A DNA stretch of 59,895 bases, from NCBI RefSeq assembly GCF_000770305.1, contig NZ_JNVB01000017.1, positions 1-59,895 of the forward strand. The letters run 5' to 3'. The DNA comes from Erwinia oleae. Lineage in GTDB: Bacteria > Pseudomonadota > Gammaproteobacteria > Enterobacterales > Enterobacteriaceae. Positions 37,508 through 49,457 of this stretch are shown piece after piece (position 1 is the first letter of the stretch; the number at the start of each line of letters is the position of its first letter). A program made the translations under genes and the position numbers. The notes below the pieces were generated by a model. It searched no databases. It had not been told where the DNA came from and was given only the letters and a program-made list of their open reading frames with translations.

Positions 37508-39043
37508 TTACTTCAGTTCGGCTTCATCAAAGCTGAACGAGGTGTCAGGCATGACGTAGAAGCCCGTGAGGTTTTTCGTTTTCGCTGAAACCAGCTTTTC
37601 GACCACCAGCGGCGCCCAGGGTTGATCTTTCCAGATGCGCGACTGCGCGTCTTTATACAGCGAGGCTTTCTTCTCCCCGTCGGTGGTTTTCAGCGCGTCA
37701 GCCAGATCTTTATCCACCTGCGGATTGCTGTAGAACGCCGTGTTGAAGATGGTTGGCGGCCAGGACTGCGTATCAAAGAGCGGCGTCAGCGCCCAGTTCG
37801 CTTCGCCCGTCGACGCAGACCAGCCGGTATAGAACATACGCACGCCGCTCTCTTTCTGGCCCTTACCTTCCACTTCCGCCGCACGCTGGCCGGCATCCAT
37901 CGCCGTGACTTTCACCTTAATGCCCACCTGAGCAAGCTGCTGCTGGGTGAACTGCAACACCTTTTGCGCCGTGCTGTGGTTATGTGAAGACCAGAGCGTG
38001 GTTTCGAAACCGTTTGGATAACCCGCCTCTTTCAGCAACTCGCGCGCCTTCGCCGGATTGTACTGCGGCGCCGCAAAGCTTTCTGAATACTGGATAGCCG
38101 GCGGCACGATGCCGGTGGCAGGCGTGGCGTAACCGGCGAAAGCCACCTTCACCAGCGCCTGACGGTTGATCGCGTAGTTGATCGCCTCGCGCACTTTAGG
38201 ATTATCAAACGGCTTCTGCGTGACGTTGAAGCTGATATAGCGCTGCATAATCGACGGCGACGTGGTCAGATCCAGTTTGGCATTGCTCTCCAGACGCTTC
38301 GCCTGCTCATAAGGGATAGGGAACGCCAGGTTGGCTTCGCCGGTTTGCAGCATCGCGGCGCGCGTGTTGTTGTCCACAACCGGACGCCAGGTGATGGTAT
38401 CCAGTTTCGGATAGCCTTTTTTCCAGTAGCCGGCAAACTTTTTCACCTTGACGAAATCGGTCTGATTCCAGTTCTCCAGTTCGTACGGCCCGGTTCCCAC
38501 CGGATGAAAACCGATGTCCTTGCCGTACTTCTTCAGCGCAGTGGGCGAAATCATCGCTGCCGCCGGGCTTGCCAGGGTGTTAATAAAGGCGGAGAACGGC
38601 TGCTTAAGAGTGATTTTCACCGTTACGGGATCGACCACTTCGGTGGTGCCGATAGATTTAAACAGGTTATAGCGCTTCAGATGGCTGTCGGGATCGCTGG
38701 CGCGATCGAGGTTAACCTTGACCGCTTCGGCATTGAAGTCGCTGCCGTCCTGGAATTTAATGCCTGAACGCAGTTTGACGGTGTACGTTAATCCGTCCGG
38801 ACTGGCCTGATAGCTCTCTGCCAGCACGTTAATTAACTTCATATCTTTATCAAAGCCAAACAGGCCCTGATAGAAAGATTTCGCTACCGCCTGCGACAGC
38901 GTGTCGTTGGCGTCGTAAGGATCGAGCGTGGTGAAATTGGACCCTACGGCGATCACCGCATCCTTTGCCGCCCACGCGGGTAGCGCCGCAATACTGCCCA
39001 GCAGGCCAGCGGTTAACAGCAACTTACGTTTTTGAATCATCAT
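37508..39043 (-). CDS. gsiB: glutathione-binding periplasmic protein GsiB
   Basis: The solute-binding protein of the glutathione importer, SBP family 5, 511 aa. The signal peptide ends at ALPAWAAKD. The mature sequence carries [46 protein letters not shown] and [20 protein letters not shown], typical of GsiB. Two tandem ATGs (39043, 39040) follow AGGAAG; either is possible. It lies between gsiA and gsiC. Confidence 0.96.
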   Translation of the reverse strand: MMIQKRKLLLTAGLLGSIAALPAWAAKDAVIAVGSNFTTLDPYDANDTLSQAVAKSFYQGLFGFDKDMKLINVLAESYQASPDGLTYTVKLRSGIKFQDGSDFNAEAVKVNLDRASDPDSHLKRYNLFKSIGTTEVVDPVTVKITLKQPFSAFINTLASPAAAMISPTALKKYGKDIGFHPVGTGPYELENWNQTDFVKVKKFAGYWKKGYPKLDTITWRPVVDNNTRAAMLQTGEANLAFPIPYEQAKRLESNAKLDLTTSPSIMQRYISFNVTQKPFDNPKVREAINYAINRQALVKVAFAGYATPATGIVPPAIQYSESFAAPQYNPAKARELLKEAGYPNGFETTLWSSHNHSTAQKVLQFTQQQLAQVGIKVKVTAMDAGQRAAEVEGKGQKESGVRMFYTGWSASTGEANWALTPLFDTQSWPPTIFNTAFYSNPQVDKDLADALKTTDGEKKASLYKDAQSRIWKDQPWAPLVVEKLVSAKTKNLTGFYVMPDTSFSFDEAELK

Positions 39044-39084
39044 CTCGTCTTCCTCTTAATCCTTTGTCGATGTTGTGCTGCAAA

Positions 39085-40917
<1,833 letters not shown>

Positions 40918-40932
40918 TATGCTCAAGCCTGT

Positions 40933-41895
40933 TTATTGTTGACGGTAGATGCCGACGTTTGGCGCGTCGCCCACGTAACCGTAGCCGCGATACATGCCTT
41001 CACTGTTAAAAGGCAGCGCGATATTGCCTTCGCGATCGATAGCAATCAGGCCGCCGCTGCCGCCGAAAGCGGGAATTTTTTCCATTACCACACGGTCGGT
41101 CGCCTCTTTTAATGACAGGCCTGCATACGCCATCAGCGCAGCGATGTCGTAGGCGGCCAGCGTACGCATAAAGACTTCACCGGTGCCGGTACAGGAGACG
41201 GCAACGTTTGCGTTGTTGGCATAGCAGCCCGCGCCGATGACGGGGGAATCCCCTACGCGTCCCACCTGTTTGTTAGTCATGCCGCCGGTTGAGGTGGCCG
41301 CCGCCAGGTTACCTTCAAGGTCGAGCGCCACCGCGCCGACGGTGCCGAATTTGCGATCCGGGTCGAGCGGATCGCCCGACGCCTGCGCGGCGCCATCGTG
41401 GTCGAGCAGCACCTGCTCAGACGCCAGAGCGCGTTCGAGCTGCTCACGGCGTTCATCGGTCGAGAAGAAGTCCGGCGCAACGCGTTCAAGGCCGCGTTCG
41501 GCCGCAAATTTTTCTGCGCCTTCGCCAATCAGCAGCACGTGCGGGCTGTGCGCCAGCACCTCACGCGCCGCCAGCACCGGGTTGCGAATGCGGCTGACGC
41601 CCGCGACGGCACCCGCTTCCAGCGTGCGGCCATCCATCACGCTGGCGTCAAGCTCATGCGTGCCAACATGCGTAAATACCGCGCCTTTGCCTGCGTTAAA
41701 CAGCGGACACTCTTCAAGCAGCCGTACCGCCTCGGTGACCGCATCCAGCGCGCTGCGTCCTTCCGCCAGCATCGCCTGGCCGCGTGACACAATGTCTGAC
41801 AGCGCCTGAATGTACGCCTGCTCTTTTTCCGCACTCATACTGGCGCGGGCGATGGCGCCCGCGCCGCCGTGGATGGCAATTGCTGCTTTGACCAT
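40933..41895 (-). CDS. iaaA: isoaspartyl peptidase / L-asparaginase IaaA
   Basis: An N-terminal nucleophile hydrolase that splits isoaspartyl dipeptides and also supplies breakdown of gamma-glutamyl-type products. The 320-aa precursor self-cleaves before the Thr of FGTVGAVALD, giving the alpha and beta chains. IHGGAGAI at the N-terminus, NAGKGAV, the STGGMTNKQVGRVGDSP segment and CTGTGE are intact. GAGG precedes the ATG. It heads iaaA-gsiABCD, the E. coli operon, and diverges from moeA. Confidence 0.96.
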   Translation of the reverse strand: MVKAAIAIHGGAGAIARASMSAEKEQAYIQALSDIVSRGQAMLAEGRSALDAVTEAVRLLEECPLFNAGKGAVFTHVGTHELDASVMDGRTLEAGAVAGVSRIRNPVLAAREVLAHSPHVLLIGEGAEKFAAERGLERVAPDFFSTDERREQLERALASEQVLLDHDGAAQASGDPLDPDRKFGTVGAVALDLEGNLAAATSTGGMTNKQVGRVGDSPVIGAGCYANNANVAVSCTGTGEVFMRTLAAYDIAALMAYAGLSLKEATDRVVMEKIPAFGGSGGLIAIDREGNIALPFNSEGMYRGYGYVGDAPNVGIYRQQ

Positions 41896-42140
41896 AACGC
41901 CTCTGTCGTGACTGCCAAATCAGCATGAAAAACACTGAGTTAGGCTGCATTTATTTGGAATAAGTCGTTTTTGACTATAGGCAGCCTGTAAAGTGATGTA
42001 AAGCACAAAGGTTGCTGGCTGATAATAACGAAAAGTTATAACTCATGCCGGACGGGGCGTTTACGTGACCCTAAGGCAAATTGCCGTCATAATAAAAGCA
42101 TCTGATTGATTAGCGCGCGTGCAGGCGCGCCGGAGAACGT

Positions 42141-43376
42141 ATGGAACCCTTTACCACAGGACTGATTTCCCTGGATGACGCACTGGCCACGATGCTGGCT
42201 CAAATTACCCCGCTTACCGATGATGAAACGCTGTCGATTATCGATGCCGCAGGTCGCATAACCGCCGAAGAGGTGATTTCACCGATTGATGTGCCCTCTT
42301 TTGCTAACTCCGCCATGGATGGTTATGCCGTGCGGCTGGCAGATATACAGAATGAAAAACCGCTTTACGTAGCTGGCAAAGCGTTTGCCGGCGCGCCCTT
42401 TTCCGGCGAATGGCCCGCAGGAAGCTGTATCCGCATTATGACCGGCGCGCCGGTGCCGCCGGGTGCGGATGCGGTGGTGATGCAGGAGCAGACCGAACAG
42501 GACGGCGAGGCGATCCGCATTACCGCGCCGGTGGCGGCCGGGCAAAATATCCGTCTGCCGGGTGAAGATATTCGACGCGGCGCCCGCGTGCTGCGTGCTG
42601 GAACGCGCCTGGGCGCGGCGGAGCTTCCGCTGCTGGCCTCATTAGGCGTGGCTGAGGTAAATGTCATTCGCCGCCTGCGAATTGCGATATTTTCAACCGG
42701 CGACGAACTCCAGCCTGTCGGCCAGCCGCTGGGCGCAGGGCAGATTTACGACACCAACCGCTTTGCCGTCTCGCTGATGCTGCATAAGCTTGGCTGCGAG
42801 GTAATTGACCTTGGCATCATTCGTGACGATCCTGACGCGCTTCGCGCCGCATTTCAGCAGGCGGACAGCCAGGCCGACGTTACCCTCAGCAGCGGTGGCG
42901 TTTCTGTAGGCGAAGCGGATTACACCAAACAGATGCTGGAAAGTCTGGGGGAAGTCACCTTCTGGAAGCTGGCCATTAAACCCGGCAAGCCTTTCGCCTT
43001 TGGCCGCCTGAAAAATAGCTGGTTCTGCGGCCTGCCAGGTAATCCGGTTTCTGCGGCTCTCACCTTTTATCAACTGGTGCAGCCGCTGCTGGCGAAGCTC
43101 ACCGGCCAGCAGTCGGCCGTACTGCCGCCACGCCAGCGCGTTAAGCTGACTGGCTCGCTGAAAAAAACGCCGGGGCGGCTCGATTTCCAGCGCGGTATCC
43201 TCAGCCGCAACGCGGAGGGCGAAATGGAAGTGCGCAGCACCGGCCCTCAGGGCTCCCACGTGTTCAGTTCGTTCAGCCAGGCCAACTGTTTTATCGTGCT
43301 GGAGCGCGAGCGCGGCAACGTTAACGCCGGCGAATGGGTTGAGGTTGAGCCTTTCAACACCCTGCTGGAGGGATAA
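42141..43376 (+). CDS. moeA: molybdopterin molybdenumtransferase MoeA
   Basis: MoeA inserts molybdate into adenylylated molybdopterin. The 411 aa match E. coli. Domain III, with [15 protein letters not shown] and [14 protein letters not shown], holds the active-site Asp residues; PGKPFAFG and GLPGNPVSA are conserved. GGAGA precedes the ATG. It is divergent from iaaA over 245 bp and directly followed by moeB. Confidence 0.97.
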   Translation: MEPFTTGLISLDDALATMLAQITPLTDDETLSIIDAAGRITAEEVISPIDVPSFANSAMDGYAVRLADIQNEKPLYVAGKAFAGAPFSGEWPAGSCIRIMTGAPVPPGADAVVMQEQTEQDGEAIRITAPVAAGQNIRLPGEDIRRGARVLRAGTRLGAAELPLLASLGVAEVNVIRRLRIAIFSTGDELQPVGQPLGAGQIYDTNRFAVSLMLHKLGCEVIDLGIIRDDPDALRAAFQQADSQADVTLSSGGVSVGEADYTKQMLESLGEVTFWKLAIKPGKPFAFGRLKNSWFCGLPGNPVSAALTFYQLVQPLLAKLTGQQSAVLPPRQRVKLTGSLKKTPGRLDFQRGILSRNAEGEMEVRSTGPQGSHVFSSFSQANCFIVLERERGNVNAGEWVEVEPFNTLLEG

Positions 43377-44135
43377 ATGCTGCCGGAACTGAGCGATGAA
43401 GAGACGCTGCGCTATAACCGCCAGATTGTGCTGCGGGGTTTCGATTTTGACGGGCAGGAACGGCTGAAAGCGTCGAAAGCGCTGGTGGTCGGCCTCGGCG
43501 GCCTCGGCTGCGCGGCGGCGCCCTACCTGGCGTCGGCCGGCATGGGTCATCTGACGCTGCTCGATTTTGACACGGTTTCCCTGTCCAACCTTCAGCGCCA
43601 GACGCTGCATACCGATGCGGACATCGGCATGCCTAAAGTGGCGTCGGCCAGCCACAGACTGCGCGCGCTCAACCCCCATCTCTCCCTCAGCAGCGTTAAT
43701 GCACAGCTTAACGACGAAGCGATGGCGGAGCTGGTTAAGAAACACGACGTGGTGCTTGATTGCACTGACAACGTAGCCACACGCGAGCAGTTAAATCGGA
43801 TCTGTTTCGCGCAGCGCGTTCCGCTGGTTTCCGGTGCCGCAATCCGTATGGAAGGACAGATTAACGTGTTCAGCTGGCAGGACAATGCGCCCTGCTATCG
43901 CTGCATCAGTCGGCTGTTCGGCGACGCCACCCTCAGCTGCGTCGAAGCGGGCGTGATGGCCCCGCTGGTGGGGGTGATTGGCGCGCTTCAGGCGATGGAA
44001 GCCATTCGGCTGCTGACGCACTACGGCGAGCGCGTCAGCGGTAAGCTGCTAATCTATGATGCAATGGCGCTTCAGTTTCGTGAGATGAAGGTAGCGAAAG
44101 ACCCTGCCTGCGAGGTATGTGGTAAACATGAGTGA
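43377..44135 (+). CDS. moeB: molybdopterin-synthase adenylyltransferase MoeB
   Basis: MoeB adenylates the C-terminus of MoaD with ATP so sulfur can be loaded. The 252-aa E1-like enzyme has the nucleotide loop VVGLGGLGCAAAPYLAS, LLDFDTVSLSNLQRQ, the DCTDN motif and two zinc Cys pairs (CYRC and CEVCG). Its ATG follows the moeA stop with no gap. The last eight bases overlap the start of the diguanylate cyclase gene. Confidence 0.97.
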   Translation: MLPELSDEETLRYNRQIVLRGFDFDGQERLKASKALVVGLGGLGCAAAPYLASAGMGHLTLLDFDTVSLSNLQRQTLHTDADIGMPKVASASHRLRALNPHLSLSSVNAQLNDEAMAELVKKHDVVLDCTDNVATREQLNRICFAQRVPLVSGAAIRMEGQINVFSWQDNAPCYRCISRLFGDATLSCVEAGVMAPLVGVIGALQAMEAIRLLTHYGERVSGKLLIYDAMALQFREMKVAKDPACEVCGKHE

Positions 44136-45675
44136 AGAGATACGGGCGCAGAACGACACCAGCATGCTTAATTTACGTAAAATGCTGCTGATCTTTTTAT
44201 CGGTTATCTGCGTAGCCGTGGTGTTGGTGAATGGCTGGATAGTCAATAATACCTGGCAACGCATGCTTGACGATACGCAAAACAACGCACGTAATCTTTC
44301 GCAATCCGTGTCGCAGCAGTCGGAAGATTCATTTCTTCAGGTGGAGCTGGTGTTACAGGATCTGCGCGACCGCATTACGCTCATCGGGCTGGATGGTGAG
44401 CGGCAGGTTTATCTGCACGAGCTGCTCTCCACGCGTAAATCCTCTCTGCCGCAGCTGCACGGCCTGTTTGTTTACGATGCCAGCGGAAACTGGGTGGTAA
44501 CCTCGGCGGCGGAGATGCCGAAACAACGTTTTAACAACAGCGATCGCGACTATTTCCGCTACCATATGACGCATACCGATCCGGGCATGCTGATCAGCAA
44601 GGTGATCCGCAGCCGCAGTACGGGTGAGCTGATTATTCCCTTATCAATGCGTCTGAATAACAGCGACGGCTCGTTTCGCGGCGTACTGCTGGCGACCATT
44701 CGCATTGATTATTTTCGGCAGATTTTTAGCTACTATACGCTGGGCGAACGCGGGCTGATGGCGCTGATCAGCGATAGAGGCAACCTTTTTTACGCCAGAC
44801 CTTCCCCTGACGACACCATCAATCGCAACCTTTCCAGCAGCCCGCTGTTTACGCATCTGCTGAAACAATCCGCCAGCGGAACCGCGATTTATAAAGCGGC
44901 AATCGACGGCGTCGAGCGCGTGTTTGGCTACGCCAGCATGAAGCGGTATCCGCTGGTGGTGACGGTTGGTTATGGCAAGCAACAGCTGTTGCAGACGTGG
45001 CTGACCGGCGTACTGGTTTATATCGTCCTGTGCATCCTGCTTCTGCTTGCCATCGTTATGCTTGGCTACCTGCTGCTACGTAATCTGAGTAAAAGTATCC
45101 AGAATCAGCGCGAGCTGGCTGAAGTACGCGATCAGCTCACGCAGATGAACCACGCGCTACAAAACCTCGCGCTGGTTGACAGCCTTACCGGCCTGGCGAA
45201 CCGACGGCAGTTTGATCTTTACCTCGACAGCAGCCTGGAAAAGTCGGAGAGCGCGCGATCTTCCGTGGCGCTGCTGATGATCGATGTCGACTCCTTTAAG
45301 CGCTTCAACGATACCTATGGGCATCTTGCTGGCGATGAGTGTCTGAAGCGGATCGCCAGCGCGTTACAGCAGGTTCCTCATCGTGCTGATGACCTGATTG
45401 CGCGCTACGGCGGCGAAGAATTTGCAGTGATTTTGCCCGACAGCGGTCGTAAAGGCGCCTTGCGCTATGCGCACGCGGCGGTTGACGCGGTGGCATTGAT
45501 GAACATCCCTCACGAGAGCAGCGACGTGGCGGAGAAGATTGTGACCATCAGCGTGGGCGTGCATGCGCTGGAGGATGAAGCGACTAATACGTCGCGCGAG
45601 ACGTTGATAAGCGAGGCGGATAAAGCGCTTTATCAGGCGAAAACCGGTGGCAAAAACCGCGTTGAGATGCTCTGA
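44128..45675 (+). CDS. membrane-bound diguanylate cyclase with periplasmic Cache sensor
   Basis: The protein makes c-di-GMP from two GTP. With the ATG at 44128 it is 515 aa. TM1 is at about 15-38, a periplasmic double-Cache-like sensor (about 40-285) contains NNSDRDYFRYH and IPLSMRLNNSDGSFRG, TM2 is at about 290-315, and a short coiled linker leads to the GGDEF domain. The catalytic motif is GGEEF (428-432), preceded by the inhibitory-site RADD with the canonical five-residue spacing. No EAL domain is present. The start overlaps the moeB stop; a GTG nine bases earlier is an alternative. Confidence 0.93.
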   Translation: MSEEIRAQNDTSMLNLRKMLLIFLSVICVAVVLVNGWIVNNTWQRMLDDTQNNARNLSQSVSQQSEDSFLQVELVLQDLRDRITLIGLDGERQVYLHELLSTRKSSLPQLHGLFVYDASGNWVVTSAAEMPKQRFNNSDRDYFRYHMTHTDPGMLISKVIRSRSTGELIIPLSMRLNNSDGSFRGVLLATIRIDYFRQIFSYYTLGERGLMALISDRGNLFYARPSPDDTINRNLSSSPLFTHLLKQSASGTAIYKAAIDGVERVFGYASMKRYPLVVTVGYGKQQLLQTWLTGVLVYIVLCILLLLAIVMLGYLLLRNLSKSIQNQRELAEVRDQLTQMNHALQNLALVDSLTGLANRRQFDLYLDSSLEKSESARSSVALLMIDVDSFKRFNDTYGHLAGDECLKRIASALQQVPHRADDLIARYGGEEFAVILPDSGRKGALRYAHAAVDAVALMNIPHESSDVAEKIVTISVGVHALEDEATNTSRETLISEADKALYQAKTGGKNRVEML

Positions 45676-45743
45676 AACGGGGGTGAATAAGCTCACCCCA
45701 CAAACTTATTTTTCCAGCGAGTAAAACAAAAAACAGCCCGTGG

Positions 45744-45778
45744 TCAAAAAAGCTAACAGGAAGCCGTCCGGCTTCCTG
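45744..45778 (-). terminator. ybiT terminator
   Basis: CAGGAAGCCG/CGGCTTCCTG (10 bp) immediately after the ybiT stop, followed on the minus strand by TTAGCTTTTTTG. A smaller GGGGTGA/TCACCCC hairpin at 45680-45699 could serve the opposite gene. Confidence 0.75.
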
Positions 45779-45785
45779 CTGGTTA

Positions 45786-47378
45786 TCAAACGATGCCCTG
45801 ACTGCGCAGGTAGTCTTCGTAATTGCCGGTAAAGTCGTTGAGCTTGCCCGGCGACATTTCAATCACCCTTGTTGCCAGCGAGCTGACGAACTCGCGGTCG
45901 TGCGAGACGAAGATCAGCGTACCTTCATACATTTCCAGCGCCATGTTGAGCGCCTCAATGGATTCCATATCCAGGTGATTGGTCGGTTCATCCATGATCA
46001 GCACGTTCGGTTTTTGCATCATCAGTTTGCCAAACAGCATGCGGCCTTTTTCGCCACCCGACAGCACTTTCGCCGGTTTTTTGATGTCGTCCTGGCTGAA
46101 CAGCAACCGACCGAGAATGCTGCGCACCGCCTGCTCGTCGTCGCTCTCCTGCTTCCACTGGCTCATCCAGTCGAACACGGTCAGGTCGTCGGCAAAATCA
46201 TGTGCGTGATCCTGCGCATAGTAACCGAGGCTGGCATTTTCAGACCACTTCACCGTGCCGTTATCAGCAGGCAGTTCGCCCACCAGCGTTTTCAACAGCG
46301 TGGTTTTCCCGATCCCGTTCGGCCCGAGGATCGCTAATTTTTCGCCCACTTCCAGCAGCAGATTGAGGTTTTTAAACAGCGGTCCCTGATCGAAGCCTTT
46401 GGTGACCGACTCCAGCTCCAGCGCGTTGCGGAACAGCTTTTTCCCCTGTTCGAAACGAATAAACGGGTTCTGACGACTGGACGCTTTCACCTCTTCCAGT
46501 TTGATTTTATCGATCTGTTTTGCGCGTGACGTCGCCTGACGCGATTTAGAGGCGTTTGCGCTGAAGCGACTGACAAAGGATTGCAGCTCGTTAATCTGCG
46601 CTTTTTTCTTCGCGTTATCGGACAGCAGACGTTCGCGCGCCTGGGTGGCTGCGGTCATGTATTCGTCGTAGTTGCCGGAGTACACGCGGAGTTCGCCGTA
46701 GTCCAGATCGGCCATATGCGTGCACACCATGTTCAGAAAATGACGGTCATGCGAAATAATGATCATGGTGCTGTTGCGTTCGTTCAGCACCTGCTCCAGC
46801 CAGCGAATCGTATCAATGTCCAGGTTGTTGGTCGGTTCATCGAGCAGCAGGATGTCCGGGTTGGAGAAGAGCGCCTGCGCCAGCAGAACACGCAGCTTCC
46901 AGCCGGGGGCGACTTCGCTCATCGGGCCGTAGTGCTGCTCCAGCGGAATACCGACGCCAAGCAGCAGTTCACCCGCGCGCGCTTCCGCCGTGTAGCCATC
47001 CATTTCGCCATAGAGCACTTCGAGATCGGCGACTTTATAGCCATCTTCTTCGCTCATTTCCGCCAGCGCATAGATGCGATCGCGTTCCTGCTTCACTTCC
47101 CACAGTTCGCCGTGGCCCATGATCACCGTATCGAGCACTGAGAACGCTTCAAAAGCGAACTGATCCTGACGTAGCTTACCGATACGCTCGTTGGGATCGA
47201 GGGAGACGTTACCGGCGGAGGGAACAAGATCGCCACCCAGAATTTTCATAAAGGTAGATTTGCCGCTGCCGTTGGCGCCGATCAGGCCGTAGCGATTTCC
47301 ACCGCCAAATTTTACAGAGATGTTTTCGAACAGCGGCTTACTGCCAAACTGCATGGTGACGTTGCTGGAAACTAGCAC
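45786..47378 (-). CDS. ybiT: ABC-F family ribosome-associated ATPase YbiT
   Basis: A cytosolic ABC-F protein of 530 aa that acts at the ribosomal E site rather than in transport. NBD1 has GANGSGKS and [11 protein letters not shown]; a P-site tRNA-interaction linker runs at about 250-310 ([20 protein letters not shown]). NBD2 has [17 protein letters not shown] and [11 protein letters not shown]. The start is a GTG behind AAAGG, matching [12 protein letters not shown]. Length equals E. coli YbiT. Confidence 0.97.
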   Translation of the reverse strand: MLVSSNVTMQFGSKPLFENISVKFGGGNRYGLIGANGSGKSTFMKILGGDLVPSAGNVSLDPNERIGKLRQDQFAFEAFSVLDTVIMGHGELWEVKQERDRIYALAEMSEEDGYKVADLEVLYGEMDGYTAEARAGELLLGVGIPLEQHYGPMSEVAPGWKLRVLLAQALFSNPDILLLDEPTNNLDIDTIRWLEQVLNERNSTMIIISHDRHFLNMVCTHMADLDYGELRVYSGNYDEYMTAATQARERLLSDNAKKKAQINELQSFVSRFSANASKSRQATSRAKQIDKIKLEEVKASSRQNPFIRFEQGKKLFRNALELESVTKGFDQGPLFKNLNLLLEVGEKLAILGPNGIGKTTLLKTLVGELPADNGTVKWSENASLGYYAQDHAHDFADDLTVFDWMSQWKQESDDEQAVRSILGRLLFSQDDIKKPAKVLSGGEKGRMLFGKLMMQKPNVLIMDEPTNHLDMESIEALNMALEMYEGTLIFVSHDREFVSSLATRVIEMSPGKLNDFTGNYEDYLRSQGIV

Positions 47379-47765
47379 AGGATTGCCTTTCGTTTGCGAT
47401 GGGGGATGTGTGAACCAGCGCGCATTATGCCAAAAAAATACGGCGGGGAATACCTCATCGCGACAGCCTGAACGGCTGAAGAGACACCCATATTCTTATG
47501 GTTTTGTGAGTTAAGCCCATGTCGCTTATGACTATCGTCATAAAAACAGCTTCCTGAAAAGAGTACAACTTCCTTCACCGGCAACGGCGCAAACAGCCGG
47601 TCTCCCTGCGCAGTAACAACGACCCGACTTTTGGTTATAAAACAGGTCAACTCGATATTAGCCTTTCATAAATTGTTGTTAATAATGATGAAGTTAATTC
47701 TGTCTTCGTTTCAACAACGTAAAGGCAGGGAAAAATAGCGACTACTTTACCGGACGGATTACTCT
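47379..47765. other. 387-bp spacer between ybiT and yidK
   Basis: A divergent promoter region with no convincing ORF. The part next to yidK is A+T-rich (ATAAATTGTTGTTAATAATG). I see no clear palindrome for the nearby regulator; a Crp/Fnr-type TTGAT-N4-ATCAA site is absent by eye. Confidence 0.5.
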
Positions 47766-49457
47766 ATGAATACGCTGCATATTGCCTCGTTTTTCTTTTT
47801 CACCGTACTGGTTGGCGTGCTGACCTGGTGGAAAGTGAGAAAGGACGATGTCCGCTCTCAGCAAGGTTACTTTCTTGCAGGACGCTCGCTTAAAGCCCCC
47901 ATTATTGCCGCCTCGCTAATGCTCACCAACCTTTCTACCGAACAGCTGGTCGGGCTGAGCGGACAGGCTTATAAGTTCGGCATGTCGGTAATGGCCTGGG
48001 AGGTGATGTCCGCTATTCCGCTGGTGCTGCTGGCGCTGATATTTTTGCCGCGTTACCTCAAACGCGGTATCGCCACCATTCCCGATTTCATTGAAGAGCG
48101 CTACGACCGCACCACGCGCCTGATCGTGGACTGCTGCTTTCTGATCGCCACCGGCATCTGCTTTCTTCCCATTGTGCTGTATTCCGGCTCGCTGGCGCTG
48201 AACAGCCTGTTTAATATCAGCGGTATAACCGGTCTGAGCCAGGCCGGCTCGCTGATCCTGATGGTGGCGATGCTGGGCTGTATCGGCTCCGCCTATGCCA
48301 TTATCGGCGGGCTGCGGGCGATAGCCGTCGCGGACGTGATCAATGGCATCGGTCTGGTGACTGGCGGGCTGATGGTGCCCTGGTTTGGCCTGATGGCGAT
48401 GGGCGGCGGCAGCTTTATCGCAGGCGTAAACAGGCTGGCAAGCGATCACGGCGAGAAGCTCAACTCAATCGGTGGCGCGCACGATCCCGTGCCGCTTGGC
48501 GCTGCGCTGACCGGCCTGATCCTCGTCAACACCTTTTACTGGTGTACTAATCAGGGCATTGTTCAGCGCACGCTGGCGTCGAAAAGCCTTGTCGAAGGGC
48601 AGAAAGGCGCTATTTATACTGCCGTGCTGAAGATGCTCGACCCGCTGATTCTGGTGCTGCCCGGCATTATCGCCTGGCATCTGTTTAAGAATCTGCCGAA
48701 GGCGGATATGGCCTATCCGGCGCTGGTGAATCAGGTTCTGCCCGATCCCTTAATCGGTTTCTTTGGCGCAGTGCTGTTCGGAGCCATTATCAGCGCCTTT
48801 ACCGGCTTTCTGAACAGCGCCAGTACGCTGTTCAGCTATGGCATTTACAGCCGGGTGATCAACCAAAATGCAACGCAGGAACGGCAGGTCGCTGTCGGAC
48901 GCTATTTTGCGCTGGCGCTGACCATCATGTCGATCGTGGTTGCGCCCACCATCGCCAACGCGCCGGAAGGCCTTTACAGCTGGATGAAACAGCTTAACGG
49001 CGTCTATAACGTGCCGCTGGTGACCATTGTATTAATGGGCTTCTTTTTTCCGCGCATTCCGGCGCTGGCTGCAAAGCTTGCCCTGTTTATGGGCATCGTG
49101 AGTTATGTCTGTATCAACTATCTCTTTGAATCGCATATCCACTTTCTCTATCTGCTGGCGATCACCTTCCTGCTGAACGTATTGATGATGCTGATCGTGG
49201 GCCGCCTGGCGCCGCGCGAAACGCCGTTTGAATTTAAAGACGCCTTCGCGGTTGATTTAACGCCCTGGAAAAATGTCAAAATCGCCTCGGTGGCAGTGGT
49301 GTCCGCCATGGTATTTGTCTATGCGTTTCTGGCCCGTTTCGGCGGATGGAACACCGCCTGGCTCTGCTGGCTGACCGGTGCCGTCGTTGTAGGTATCTGC
49401 CTGCGGCTGGCGTTTTTCGGCGGCAATCCCCCTTTAAAACAGGAGACCACCCGATGA
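47766..49457 (+). CDS. yidK: sodium:solute symporter YidK
   Basis: A sodium-coupled transporter of the SSS family, 563 aa with about 14 spans. YFLAGRSLKAPIIAASLMLT near residue 36, LPRYLKRGIATIPDFIEERY, YAIIGGLRAIAVAD and TGFLNSASTLFS match E. coli YidK closely. The substrate is unknown, presumably a sulfated sugar or its desulfated product, given the sulfatase next to it. The stop overlaps the yidJ start (ATGA). The far C-terminus is shorter and diverged. Confidence 0.93.
   Translation: MNTLHIASFFFFTVLVGVLTWWKVRKDDVRSQQGYFLAGRSLKAPIIAASLMLTNLSTEQLVGLSGQAYKFGMSVMAWEVMSAIPLVLLALIFLPRYLKRGIATIPDFIEERYDRTTRLIVDCCFLIATGICFLPIVLYSGSLALNSLFNISGITGLSQAGSLILMVAMLGCIGSAYAIIGGLRAIAVADVINGIGLVTGGLMVPWFGLMAMGGGSFIAGVNRLASDHGEKLNSIGGAHDPVPLGAALTGLILVNTFYWCTNQGIVQRTLASKSLVEGQKGAIYTAVLKMLDPLILVLPGIIAWHLFKNLPKADMAYPALVNQVLPDPLIGFFGAVLFGAIISAFTGFLNSASTLFSYGIYSRVINQNATQERQVAVGRYFALALTIMSIVVAPTIANAPEGLYSWMKQLNGVYNVPLVTIVLMGFFFPRIPALAAKLALFMGIVSYVCINYLFESHIHFLYLLAITFLLNVLMMLIVGRLAPRETPFEFKDAFAVDLTPWKNVKIASVAVVSAMVFVYAFLARFGGWNTAWLCWLTGAVVVGICLRLAFFGGNPPLKQETTR

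Noticed and set aside
42693-43745. 350-aa minus-strand frame over moeA/moeB
   Set aside because: It is antisense to two conserved genes, is basic and Gln/Arg-rich like other shadow frames, and has no start context.
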